Source of the DNA: Rhodospirillales bacterium
Lineage (GTDB): Bacteria; Pseudomonadota; Alphaproteobacteria; ATCC43930; CGMCC-115725
Direction of reading: 5' to 3'
Length of the DNA stretch: 9,701 bases
Assembly: GCA_015654725.1 (NCBI GenBank)
Contig: JAATGI010000363.1
Coordinates: 1 to 9,701, forward strand
Shown here piece after piece: positions 1 to 5,699 of the stretch (the first letter of the stretch is position 1; each line of letters opens with the position of its first letter). A program made the position numbers and the translations under genes. A model generated the notes under the pieces. It did no database searches, was not told the DNA's origin, and worked only from the letters and a program-made list of their open reading frames with translations.

Positions 1-1
1 C

Positions 2-460
2 TTCGCGCATCTCGACGCCACCACGGTGCTGTCGCGCCAGATCGCGGAGCTGGGCATCTATCCCGCGGTCGATCCCCTGGATTCGACGTCGCGCATGCTC
101 GATCCGCGCGTCGTCGGCGACGAGCATTACCAGATCGCGCGCGACGTGCAGCGGGTGCTGCAGACCTACAAATCGCTCCAAGACATCATCGCCATTCTGG
201 GCATGGACGAGTTGGCCGAAGAGGACAAGCTCACGGTCGCGCGCGCGCGTAAAATTCAGCGCTTCCTGTCGCAGCCCTTCCATGTCGCCGAGGTGTTCAC
301 CGGCACGCCCGGCGTGTTCGTCAATCTCGAAGACACGATCAAGGGCTTCAAGGGCATCGTCGCCGGCGATTACGACGATCTGCCGGAGAGCGCCTTCTAC
401 ATGGTCGGCACCATCGAGGAAGCGGTCGAGAAGGCGCGTAAGATCGCGGCGGGAGCGTAG
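2..460 (+). CDS. atpD: F1 ATP synthase beta subunit, 3' part
   Basis: This is the C-terminal 152 residues of the catalytic beta subunit of the F1 sector, which makes ATP from ADP and phosphate using rotation driven by the proton gradient. The gene starts upstream of the window; the reading frame is open from base 2. The visible protein opens with FAHLDATTVLSRQIAELGIY and continues with the P-A-V-D-P-L-D-S-T-S-R stretch that is nearly invariant in beta subunits. It carries DELAEED, the DELSEED lever that touches the rotating gamma subunit, around bases 205-225. The end (FYMVGTIEEAVEKARKI) is the usual C-terminus, so the protein is complete on this side. atpC follows after 61 bp on the same strand, the normal order at the end of an atpHAGDC operon. 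Identification is secure. Confidence 0.97.
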   Translation, partial: FAHLDATTVLSRQIAELGIYPAVDPLDSTSRMLDPRVVGDEHYQIARDVQRVLQTYKSLQDIIAILGMDELAEEDKLTVARARKIQRFLSQPFHVAEVFTGTPGVFVNLEDTIKGFKGIVAGDYDDLPESAFYMVGTIEEAVEKARKIAAGA

Positions 461-483
461 GCGTGACGATTGATCGGCACGCC

Positions 484-513
484 GAAGTCCCGGCGAAAGC
501 CGGGACCCAGGAG
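484..513 (+). repeat. Palindromic intergenic repeat with GAAA-loop hairpin between atpD and atpC
   Basis: Bases 487-494 (GTCCCGGC) and 499-506 (GCCGGGAC) form a perfect 8-bp stem closed by GAAA, a GNRA tetraloop. The sequence, followed by CCAG, matches a short palindrome that recurs in alphaproteobacterial intergenic regions (recalled, not searched). Its last bases merge with GAG to give AGGAG (509-513), which is the atpC ribosome binding site. A shorter copy of the left half (GTCCCGGCGAAA) is seen again at 4951-4962. It could affect mRNA stability or translation between atpD and atpC, but this is inference. Confidence 0.75.
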
Positions 514-521
514 AATAAATA

Positions 522-938
522 ATGGCCGACACGCTGCAATTCGAACTGGTCTCGCCCGAGCGGCTGTTGCGCTCGGAGGCGGTGGAGATGGTGGTGGTGC
601 CGGGCAGCGAAGGCAATTTCGGCGTGCTGCCGGGCCATGCGCTGTTGATCTCGACGGTACGGCCGGGCCTGATCGAGATCTTTCAAGCGGGCCAGGTGAA
701 GGAGCGCATCTTCGTCGCCGGCGGCTTCGCCGAGGTGACGCCGGAACGCTGCACCGTGCTCGCCGACGAGGCGGTGCCGCTGCCCGATCTCGATCGCGCC
801 GTATTGGAAACCGAGGCCCGCGAATTGGAAGCGCGCCTCGACGCGGCCCCGGATGAGGACCAGCGCAATATGGCGCGCCGTCAGCTCGCGGTCATCGACG
901 CGAAAATCGCCGCGCTTGGGGCGACATCGGCGCATTGA
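522..938 (+). CDS. atpC: F1 ATP synthase epsilon subunit
   Basis: This is the 138-residue epsilon subunit of F1, part of the central stalk and an inhibitor of ATP hydrolysis. The N-terminal beta-sandwich is clear: LQFELVSPERLL at residues 5-16, then VVVPGSEGNFGVLPGHALL and the F-V-A-G-G-F-A-E-V stretch. The C-terminal part (about 88-135) is the expected alpha-helical hairpin, rich in Glu, Arg and Ala. The length is typical of the family. The ATG at 522 is chosen because AGGAG lies 8 nt upstream (509-513) and the N-terminus matches the family. It is the last gene of the atp operon and a terminator follows directly. The long antisense frame over it is a shadow. Confidence 0.97.
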   Translation: MADTLQFELVSPERLLRSEAVEMVVVPGSEGNFGVLPGHALLISTVRPGLIEIFQAGQVKERIFVAGGFAEVTPERCTVLADEAVPLPDLDRAVLETEARELEARLDAAPDEDQRNMARRQLAVIDAKIAALGATSAH

Positions 939-941
939 GTC

Positions 942-980
942 AAAAAAAGGGGCTCCGCAACTTGTGGGGAGCCCCATTCA
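942..980. terminator. Bidirectional intrinsic terminator after atpC
   Basis: GGGGCTCC (949-956) pairs perfectly with GGAGCCCC (968-975) around an 11-nt loop. Rightward the hairpin is followed by ATTCAGTTTA, a poor U-tract. Leftward it is followed by seven T residues (complement of 942-948). By shape it should therefore stop minus-strand transcripts coming from pyrF more efficiently than atp transcripts, although it starts only 10 bp after the atpC stop codon and probably ends both. Confidence 0.85.
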
Positions 981-1105
981 GTTTACGCGCCACTTGGGGG
1001 TCAGGACGCGCATGACAATAATATGTGTCGCGGCGCCCAATTTCACCCTCGTGACAGAGATTTAATTCGTGCCACAAAAACGCCGCACAACTTAATCCAA
1101 ATGGA

Positions 1106-1813
1106 TCAGTTCGATAGGGCGGCCTCGATCTCGCGGATGACGCGCTCCGCCGCGCCGCCGGGATCGGGGCTGCGCATAATCTCGCGTCCCATCACCAGAT
1201 AATCCGCCCCCGCGGCGATCGCCTCGCGTGGCGTCATGGTGCGTTTTTGGTCATCGGCGGCACTGCCTTCGGAGCGGATGCCGGGCGTCACGATCAAGAG
1301 CCGGTCGCCGGCCATGGCCCGGATCGGCGCTGCCTCGCGCCCCGAGGCGATGACGCCGTCGCAGCCCGCGTCGAGCGCCGCCTTGGCGCGGCGCAGCACC
1401 AATTCCTCGACGCTAAAGCGGGTTCCCAATTCCGCCATGTCCTCGGGCCCCTGGCTCGTCAGCACGGTCACAGCCAGCAGCTTCAAGGCGCTGGTGCCGC
1501 GCCCCTTCGCCGCCGCGCGCAACGTCGGCCCCAGGCCATGCACGGTGAGGAAATCGACGCCGAGGCGGGCGATGTTTGCCACCGCGTTGGTCACGGTCTG
1601 GTCGATATCGAGAAGCTTGGCGTCGAGGAAAATCTTCTTGCCTTGGCCGCGCAGCTCGCGCGCCAGATCGATGCCGCCGGAATACTGCAATTGCAGCCCG
1701 ATCTTGTAGAAGCCGACCGCGCCGCCGAGCCGGTTCACGAGCGATCGCGCCTCGTCGACCGTCGGCAGGTCGAGCGCGACGATCAAGCGTTCGGCCGCGG
1801 GGATTGTTAGCAT
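1106..1813 (-). CDS. pyrF: Orotidine 5'-phosphate decarboxylase
   Basis: PyrF decarboxylates OMP to UMP, the last step of de novo pyrimidine synthesis, in the cytosol. The 235-residue protein is a complete TIM barrel of normal size. It begins with RLIVALDLPT and has the catalytic Lys37 (FYKIG), the D64-x-K66-x-x-D69 triad (FLDAKLLDI) and the phosphate-binding TPGIR at 176-180. The more common KxHDIP form is replaced by KLLDID, as I recall for alphaproteobacterial PyrF. The ATG at 1813 is preferred because family proteins begin just before this point. No Shine-Dalgarno sequence precedes it. A GTG at 1858 is in frame but would add 15 unconserved residues and start inside the inverted repeat at 1843-1871. 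The gene converges on atpC, about 170 bp away, and is divergent from the ferritin-like gene. Confidence 0.95.
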   Translation of the reverse strand: MLTIPAAERLIVALDLPTVDEARSLVNRLGGAVGFYKIGLQLQYSGGIDLARELRGQGKKIFLDAKLLDIDQTVTNAVANIARLGVDFLTVHGLGPTLRAAAKGRGTSALKLLAVTVLTSQGPEDMAELGTRFSVEELVLRRAKAALDAGCDGVIASGREAAPIRAMAGDRLLIVTPGIRSEGSAADDQKRTMTPREAIAAGADYLVMGREIMRSPDPGGAAERVIREIEAALSN

Positions 1814-1842
1814 GCAGCAATGGTGAGCCGAGTCGGCCGATT

Positions 1843-1871
1843 TTCGCAAGCTCTTCACCCCAGCTTGCGAA
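1843..1871. promoter_or_regulatory. Perfect 10-bp inverted repeat, candidate operator
   Basis: TTCGCAAGCT (1843-1852) and AGCTTGCGAA (1862-1871) are perfect reverse complements separated by 9 bp. The element lies in the 74-bp divergent region between pyrF and the ferritin-like gene. The -35 region of the rightward promoter falls within the spacer, and the right arm ends 5 bp before its -10 box. This is the layout of a repressor or regulator binding site, and it could affect both promoters. No run of T follows, so it does not look like a terminator. Confidence 0.6.
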
Positions 1872-1881
1872 GGGCTATACT
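1854..1881 (+). promoter_or_regulatory. Promoter giving a leaderless mRNA for the ferritin-like gene
   Basis: The -10 box TATACT (1876-1881) matches TATAAT at five of six positions. A weak -35, TTCACC at 1854-1859 with a 16-bp spacer (or CTTCAC at 1853 with 17 bp), lies upstream. Only six bases separate the -10 from the ATG at 1888, so transcription would start at or within a base or two of the A of ATG. No ribosome binding site is possible in that arrangement. Confidence 0.55.
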
Positions 1882-1887
1882 CGGGCC

Positions 1888-2703
1888 ATGGCGCATTGGA
1901 CGCTCGCCGACATTCCCTGGGACCAGTTCGACCGCGCCAAGGTCGATCCGGAAATCCTACGCACCATCAAGGCGGCCAGCCTGGTCGAGCAGAACGGCGC
2001 CGACTACACCGAATATCTGTGCGGCGTATTCCATGACGATGCCGAATTTCAGGCGGTGGCGCGGCGCTGGGGCGGCGAGGAGGTGCAGCACGGCCAGGCG
2101 CTCGGGCGCTGGGCCACGCTGGCCGATCCGAGCTTCGACCATGCCGCCGCCGCGGCGCGCTTCACCGCCGGCTTCCGCGTCGATGTGAATGCCACCAGGT
2201 CGTTGCGTGGCACGCGCGCGGGCGAACTGGTGTCGCGTTGCGTCGTCGAGACCGGCACCAGCTCCTATTACACGGCGCTGTTCGAGGCCGTCGAGGAGCC
2301 GGTGCTGAAGGCGATCTGCCACAACATCGCCGCCGACGAGTTGCGGCATTACAAGCTCTTCTACACGCATATGAAGCGTTATCTCGACATCGAGCATCTG
2401 AACCGGTGGCAGCGTTTCCTCTTCGCGTTGCAACGCATGCGCGACACCGAGGACGACGAGCTTGCCTATGCTTATTACGCGGCAAACGAGAACGGCCGGC
2501 CTTATGAGCGCCGCCGTTACAGCCGGCTTTACGCGCGCGGGGTGATGGGGGTCTATCGCTGGCACCATGTCGAGCGCGCGATCGCCATGACCTTCAAGGC
2601 GGCGGGATTGAAGCCGCATGGCAGGCTCAATATCGGTGCCGCCCACATCGCCTGGTGGGTGTTGCGACGGCGGGCCGCGCGGTTGGAGCGCATCGCCGCC
2701 TAG
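1888..2703 (+). CDS. Ferritin-like diiron protein, resembling acyl-ACP desaturases; substrate unknown
   Basis: This 271-residue soluble protein carries a full set of carboxylate and histidine ligands for a four-helix-bundle diiron site. Visible are Glu34 (or Glu42) in helix 1, E65-x-x-H68 (GGEEVQHG) in helix 2, Glu121 (VVETGTSSYY) in helix 3, and E151-x-x-H154 (ADELRHYK) in helix 4. The spacing of Glu34 to Glu65 (31) matches that of Glu121 to Glu151 (30). The D-E-x-R-H form and the E-T in helix 3 recall acyl-ACP desaturases, but the protein is shorter and its C-terminal 80 residues are Arg- and aromatic-rich. Whether it oxidises a substrate, detoxifies oxidants or handles iron cannot be told from the sequence. 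The ATG at 1888 fits the -10 box and the first conserved residues. The flavin-reductase-like gene 29 bp downstream is probably co-transcribed and could supply electrons. Confidence 0.75.
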   Translation: MAHWTLADIPWDQFDRAKVDPEILRTIKAASLVEQNGADYTEYLCGVFHDDAEFQAVARRWGGEEVQHGQALGRWATLADPSFDHAAAAARFTAGFRVDVNATRSLRGTRAGELVSRCVVETGTSSYYTALFEAVEEPVLKAICHNIAADELRHYKLFYTHMKRYLDIEHLNRWQRFLFALQRMRDTEDDELAYAYYAANENGRPYERRRYSRLYARGVMGVYRWHHVERAIAMTFKAAGLKPHGRLNIGAAHIAWWVLRRRAARLERIAA

Positions 2704-2732
2704 TTTTTTCCTTCGTCAAAAAGGGTGAGGCC

Positions 2733-3236
2733 ATGAATCTGGACGCCAAGAAGACCGCGCTGCGGATGATCCCCTATGGGCTGTATGTGCTCACGGCTGA
2801 TGACGGCAAAGGCAATGTCGCGGCGGCGACGATCAATTTCGTGACGCAAAGCTCGTTCGCGCCGCCCCTGGTGACGCTCGGGGTCAAGGCCGATTCGGGC
2901 GCCTACCATGTCCTGAAGGAAACGGGCGCCTTCGCCTTGAACGTGCTCGGCAAGGATCAGAAAGGCGCGGCCTTCGCCTTTTTCAAGCCGGCGAAGGTCG
3001 AAGGCGGCAAGCTGAGCGGCATGGCCTTCACCACGGGCGTGACCGGCGCGCCGCTTTTAATCGACGCCCCCGCCGCGATCGAATGCCGGGTCAAGCAGAT
3101 CGTCGCCGAAGGCGACCATCATGTCGTCATCGCCGAAGTGGTCGAGGCCCATCTCAACAAGCCCATCTCGGGCCGCCCCGACGCCGCCACGCTGGAAATG
3201 AAGGATCTCGGCGATAACGTGTTCTATGGCGGGTAA
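2733..3236 (+). CDS. Flavin reductase-like FMN-binding split-barrel protein
   Basis: This 167-residue protein is a flavin reductase-like (DIM6/NTAB type) split-barrel domain over its whole length. The N-terminus (LRMIPYGLYVLTA, residues 10-22), the INFVTQSSFAPPLVTLGVK region (34-52) and GAFALNVLGKDQ (65-76) are the conserved FMN-binding parts. Members bind FMN and reduce it with NAD(P)H for a partner oxygenase, or act on other acceptors; the substrate here is unknown. The ATG at 2733 is chosen because GGTGAGG lies just upstream and family similarity starts there; the frame is open for another 26 codons upstream, inside the preceding gene. It follows the ferritin-like gene after 29 bp and ends 25 bp from the convergent queG. 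Confidence 0.85.
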   Translation: MNLDAKKTALRMIPYGLYVLTADDGKGNVAAATINFVTQSSFAPPLVTLGVKADSGAYHVLKETGAFALNVLGKDQKGAAFAFFKPAKVEGGKLSGMAFTTGVTGAPLLIDAPAAIECRVKQIVAEGDHHVVIAEVVEAHLNKPISGRPDAATLEMKDLGDNVFYGG

Positions 3237-3261
3237 GCGTTAGCCCCCACCTGACAAGCCG

Positions 3262-4428
3262 CTACGCGTCTTGTCTTCCCTCCCCCGCGGGCGGGGGAGG
3301 GTTGGGAGGGGCCTGGGACAACCACTCAGTCCGGACCGTTTCATCTATTTCACTCGAAAGATGACGAGTACGGAATTCCTCTACGTTCGCCGCATCGGTC
3401 AATCTTTTCAGCGCCCAGACCGCCATCGCGCGCACTAGCGGCGACACATCACCGAGCCGCGCTTCCGCCGTCGCGATCAAATTGGAATCGTCGCTGTTGC
3501 CGATGGCGATCAGGACATTGCGCACGAAACGGTCACGGCCGGTGCGCTTGATCGGTGAGCCCGAGAATTTTTTTCGGAACGCGGCGTCGTCCAGCGCGGC
3601 GAGCTCGGCCAAGCGCGGCGCGGTCAAATCCTCGCGCGGCAGCAGGGCGGCCTCGCGCGCGGGCGTCGCGAACTTGTTCCAAGGGCAGGCGGCCAGGCAA
3701 TCGTCGCAGCCATAGATGCGATTGCCCATCAGCGGCCGCAGCTCGGCGGGAATATGGCCCTTATGCTCGATGGTGAGATAGGAAATGCAGCGCCGTGCAT
3801 CCAGCACATAGGGCTTGGGGAAGGCGCGGGTCGGGCAGATATCGAGACAAGCCTGGCATTGGCCGCAATGGTCCGTCTCGGCGTCATCGGGCGGCAGATC
3901 GAGGCTCAGATAGATCTCGCCCAGGAACAGCCAGGAACCATGCGCGCGCGACACCAGGTTGGTGTGTTTGCCCTGCCAGCCGAGGCCCGCGTGCTCGGCC
4001 AGCGGCTTCTCCATGACCGGCGCGGTATCGACGAAGAGTTTGAGATCGCCGGGCGAAATTTTTTCGATTTCGCGCGCTAGCGCCTTGAGCCGCGATTTGA
4101 TCAGTTCGTGATAATCGCGGCCGCGGGCATAAATCGAAATCGTGCCGCGGTCGCGATGCGCCAGCGCTTCAAGCGGATCATGCTCGGGCCCGTAATTCAT
4201 GCCGAGCACGACGACGCTTTTCGCCTCGGGCCACAATTCGCGCGGATCGCCGCGCTCGTCGGCACGGGCCTTGAGCCAGCCCATATCGCCGTGAAAGCCC
4301 TGCGCCAGGAATTTGGCGAGACGCGCGCGCGAGTCATCGGCCAATTCCGCCTTGGCGAAACCGACCGCGTCGAAACCGAGCTTCAGGGCCGCGTCGCGGA
4401 TCGCGGCTTTGATGTCCGGCGCCCTCAT
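3262..4428 (-). CDS. queG: Epoxyqueuosine reductase
   Basis: QueG reduces epoxyqueuosine to queuosine in tRNA, the last step of the pathway, using cobalamin and two [4Fe-4S] clusters. The 388-residue protein shows the N-terminal reductase domain (GFDAVGFA at 18-25, GMNYGP, SIYARGRDYH), the catalytic Asp134 in FVDTAPVMEK and the GWQGKHTNL motif. The ferredoxin part has C188-x2-C191-x2-C194-x3-C198-P and the second set C241-x2-C244-x3-C248-P, with Cys214 between. HEAT-like repeats follow (about 295-345). The ATG at 4428 is used because the conserved N-terminus begins just after it. The frame stays open upstream to 4680 but there overlaps queF and encodes nothing conserved. The start lies in a palindromic repeat and the last ~15 residues (APPNPPPPAGEGRQDA) come from another, so both ends have been shaped by repeats. 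queF lies 34 bp upstream. Confidence 0.95.
   Translation of the reverse strand: MRAPDIKAAIRDAALKLGFDAVGFAKAELADDSRARLAKFLAQGFHGDMGWLKARADERGDPRELWPEAKSVVVLGMNYGPEHDPLEALAHRDRGTISIYARGRDYHELIKSRLKALAREIEKISPGDLKLFVDTAPVMEKPLAEHAGLGWQGKHTNLVSRAHGSWLFLGEIYLSLDLPPDDAETDHCGQCQACLDICPTRAFPKPYVLDARRCISYLTIEHKGHIPAELRPLMGNRIYGCDDCLAACPWNKFATPAREAALLPREDLTAPRLAELAALDDAAFRKKFSGSPIKRTGRDRFVRNVLIAIGNSDDSNLIATAEARLGDVSPLVRAMAVWALKRLTDAANVEEFRTRHLSSEIDETVRTEWLSQAPPNPPPPAGEGRQDA
3278..3301. repeat. GC-rich palindrome overlapping the 3' end of queG
   Basis: CCCTCCCCCG (3278-3287) pairs perfectly with CGGGGGAGGG (3292-3301), a 10-bp stem with a 4-nt loop, followed by a T-T-GGGAGGGG extension. Such elements are frequent at alphaproteobacterial gene ends (recalled). 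Here it lies inside the queG reading frame and encodes its Pro/Gly-rich tail. There is no T-tract on either side, so it is not a canonical terminator, although it lies between two convergent genes and may protect mRNA 3' ends. Confidence 0.7.
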
Positions 4429-4466
4429 CCTGAGGAGCGAGCGCCGCTCGCGTCGCGAAGGATCAT
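4424..4466. repeat. Palindromic repeat filling the queF-queG junction
   Basis: The core GCGAGCG (4437-4443) and CGCTCGC (4445-4451) is a perfect 7-bp inverted repeat around one base. Outer arms ATCCT (4427-4431) and AGGAT (4459-4463) also pair. The CTCATCCTGAGGAGCG beginning and GTCGCGAAGGAT end resemble a palindromic element very common in Bradyrhizobium-like and related genomes (recalled). The minus-strand TGA stop of queF (4465-4463) lies in one outer arm and the ATG of queG (4428-4426) in the other. Confidence 0.7.
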
Positions 4467-4927
4467 CCCCGGCCGCGATAAGGGGCGACGCCCTGATCCG
4501 GGAGCCACAACCCTTCGGGCGGCGTGCCGGTCTGATAGAACACGTCGATCGGCATGCCGCCGCGCGGATACCAATAGCCGCCGATGCGGAGCCATTGCGG
4601 CGCGATCTCTGCGACCAGGCGTTTCGCGATCTTGACCGTGCAATCCTCATGGAAGGTGCCGACATTGCGGAACGCGCCAAGATAGAGCTTCAGGCTCTTG
4701 CTCTCCACGACCCAATCACGCGGCACGTAGTCGATGACCAGATGGGCGAAATCGGGCTGGCCGGTGATCGGGCAGATCGAGGTGAATTCGGGCGCGGTGA
4801 AACGCACCAGATAGAGCGTGCCCGGCTGCGGGTTCGCCACCTTCTCGATCACCGCCTTTCCGGGCGATTCCGGTGGGGCCACATGCTGGCCGAGTTGCTT
4901 CAAATCGCGATAGATCGGATCGGTCAT
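4463..4927 (-). CDS. queF: NADPH-dependent preQ0 reductase (7-cyano-7-deazaguanine reductase)
   Basis: QueF reduces the nitrile of preQ0 to the amine preQ1 with NADPH, the step before Tgt in queuosine synthesis. At 154 residues it is the short, single-domain (YkvM-like) type. The nucleophile Cys52 and the proton donor Asp59 are in FTSICPITGQPDFAH, the QueF signature E-S-K-S-L-K is at 75-80, and the H93-E94 pair (GTFHEDC) follows. The ATG at 4927 fits the family; only a weak CAGG precedes it. The stop codon lies in the palindromic repeat at 4424-4466, and queG follows after 34 bp, surely in the same transcript. Upstream on the other strand lies the antitoxin-toxin pair. I found no preQ1 riboswitch in the 106 bp upstream. 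Confidence 0.96.
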   Translation of the reverse strand: MTDPIYRDLKQLGQHVAPPESPGKAVIEKVANPQPGTLYLVRFTAPEFTSICPITGQPDFAHLVIDYVPRDWVVESKSLKLYLGAFRNVGTFHEDCTVKIAKRLVAEIAPQWLRIGGYWYPRGGMPIDVFYQTGTPPEGLWLPDQGVAPYRGRG

Positions 4928-4945
4928 GGCCTGAATTTAGAACGA

Positions 4946-4975
4946 TTGCCGTCCCGGCGAAATCTCTTCCGGCAA
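4946..4975. repeat. Degenerate copy of the GTCCCGGC repeat in the queF/antitoxin gap
   Basis: GTCCCGGCGAAA at 4951-4962 is identical to the left half and loop of the repeat before atpC (487-498), but the right half is not conserved. The flanks TTGCCG (4946-4951) and CGGCAA (4970-4975) can pair at a distance of 18 bp. It looks like a decayed or partial copy of the same element. Confidence 0.4.
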
Positions 4976-4979
4976 GGGC

Positions 4980-5008
4980 TTGAAGGAGTGGGAACCGGGT
5001 ATTACCCT
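4980..5008 (+). promoter_or_regulatory. Putative promoter of the AbrB-type antitoxin operon
   Basis: TTGAAG (4980-4985) and TACCCT (5003-5008) are separated by 17 bp and would start transcription near 5015, just before the ribosome binding site. The -10 is weak (three of six). The placement, close to the operator, is what supports it. Confidence 0.35.
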
Positions 5009-5027
5009 TACCTGTAAGAGTAAGGAG
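5002..5027 (+). promoter_or_regulatory. Inverted-repeat operator overlapping the antitoxin ribosome binding site
   Basis: TTACCCTTAC (5002-5011) and GTAAGAGTAA (5014-5023) are inverted repeats with one mismatch in ten and a 2-bp centre. A second short palindrome, GGGTA-T-TACCC (4997-5007), overlaps the left arm. The ribosome binding site AAGGAG (5022-5027) begins at the end of the right arm, 6 nt before the ATG at 5034. Antitoxins of this type usually repress their own operon, so this is the likely binding site. Confidence 0.55.
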
Positions 5028-5033
5028 ACTGCG

Positions 5034-5270
5034 ATGAGGATTACGTCGAAGGGTCAGGTCACCATTCCCGTGGAAATTCGCGAGCAGGCCGGTCTGCTCC
5101 CGGGCACCGATGTCGATTTCGAGAGAGACGGCAAAACCGTAAGGATTGTGCGGAGCAAAGTGAAAGCGAAGAACAGCCGTGGATCGAGGATCGTTGCCCA
5201 TTTGCGAAGCCATCCCGGCGATATTCATATGACGACGGACGAGATCATGAAGCTGATGCGGGGCGACTGA
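5034..5270 (+). CDS. vapB: AbrB/SpoVT-type antitoxin
   Basis: This 78-residue protein has an N-terminal AbrB/MazE-like swapped-hairpin DNA-binding domain (MRITSKGQVTIPVEIREQAG, residues 1-20, then G-T-D-V-D-F and V-R-I-V). A linker and a C-terminal segment ending in MTTDEIMKLMRGD follow, the form of toxin-binding tail seen in VapB antitoxins. It should neutralise the PIN ribonuclease encoded next and repress the operon through the upstream inverted repeat. The start is fixed by AAGGAG 6 nt upstream and the conserved MRITSKGQ. Its stop TGA shares the A with the toxin ATG (5270), so the two are translationally coupled. The operon is transcribed opposite to queF, from a 106-bp divergent gap. Confidence 0.9.
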   Translation: MRITSKGQVTIPVEIREQAGLLPGTDVDFERDGKTVRIVRSKVKAKNSRGSRIVAHLRSHPGDIHMTTDEIMKLMRGD

Positions 5271-5677
5271 TGTCGGGTGTTCTGGTCGATAGCAACGTTA
5301 TCCTCGATCTGACCGAAATCGACTCGGATTGGTTCGACTGGTCCGTGGACGCGATCGAGCGTGCCGCGGAAAACTTCCGCCTGGTCGTGAATCCGATCAT
5401 CTTCGCCGAAGTCTCGATCCGCTATTCGCATCTGGAGGAAGTGGACGAGGCGCTGCCCAAGGAAATGTTCGATCGCGAACAAATTCCGTATGAAGCGGCC
5501 TTTCTCGCCGGCAAGGCATTCGTGGCCTATCGCCGGCGCGGCGGGACACGACGAACAGTACTGCCCGATTTTTTCATCGGCGCGCATGCCACGGTTTCGG
5601 GGTATCGATTGTTGACGCGGGATGCCGCACGCCATCGCGGCTATTTCCCGCAGCTGAGTTTGATAGCGCCGCCATAA
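5270..5677 (+). CDS. vapC: PIN-domain ribonuclease toxin
   Basis: This 135-residue protein is a single PIN domain, a Mg-dependent endoribonuclease that in toxins of this group cuts tRNA or rRNA. The acidic site is complete: Asp7 (VLVDSNVILD), Glu47 (IIFAEVSI), Asp100 (LPDFFIGAHA) and Asp118 (LLTRDAARHRGYFP). The terminal ALPxx tail is short. It shares one base with the antitoxin gene before it and ends 22 bp from the converging second toxin gene, with no clear terminator between. The target RNA cannot be inferred from sequence. Confidence 0.92.
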   Translation: MSGVLVDSNVILDLTEIDSDWFDWSVDAIERAAENFRLVVNPIIFAEVSIRYSHLEEVDEALPKEMFDREQIPYEAAFLAGKAFVAYRRRGGTRRTVLPDFFIGAHATVSGYRLLTRDAARHRGYFPQLSLIAPP

Positions 5678-5699
5678 GCGTCCGGATCGACGGGCTGAT

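Noticed and set aside
348..977. 209-codon minus-strand ORF over atpC
   Set aside because: It is antisense to a clear atpC, and its only familiar string (SWVPAFAGT) is the translated palindromic repeat at 484-508.
1062..1073. Sigma-54 promoter (TGGCACG on the minus strand)
   Set aside because: The -12 TTGC element is absent at the required spacing; the sequence there is AAAT.
1814..1858. GTG at 1858 as an earlier pyrF start
   Set aside because: It adds 15 residues without family similarity, has no ribosome binding site and begins inside the inverted repeat.
2704..2709. T6 run directly after the ferritin-like gene as a terminator
   Set aside because: Only a 5-bp stem with a 20-nt loop could be drawn upstream, so readthrough into the flavin-reductase-like gene is more likely.
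4429..4680. 84-codon upstream extension of the queG frame
   Set aside because: It overlaps queF in another frame and is an Arg/Ser-rich translation of queF and the repeat, not a QueG domain.
4928..5033. preQ1 riboswitch in front of queF
   Set aside because: I searched by eye for the preQ1-I hairpin with its A-rich tail and found only the repeat remnant and the antitoxin promoter.
5678..5699. Terminator between the converging toxin genes
   Set aside because: GATC repeats occur here, but there is no stable stem with a T-tract.
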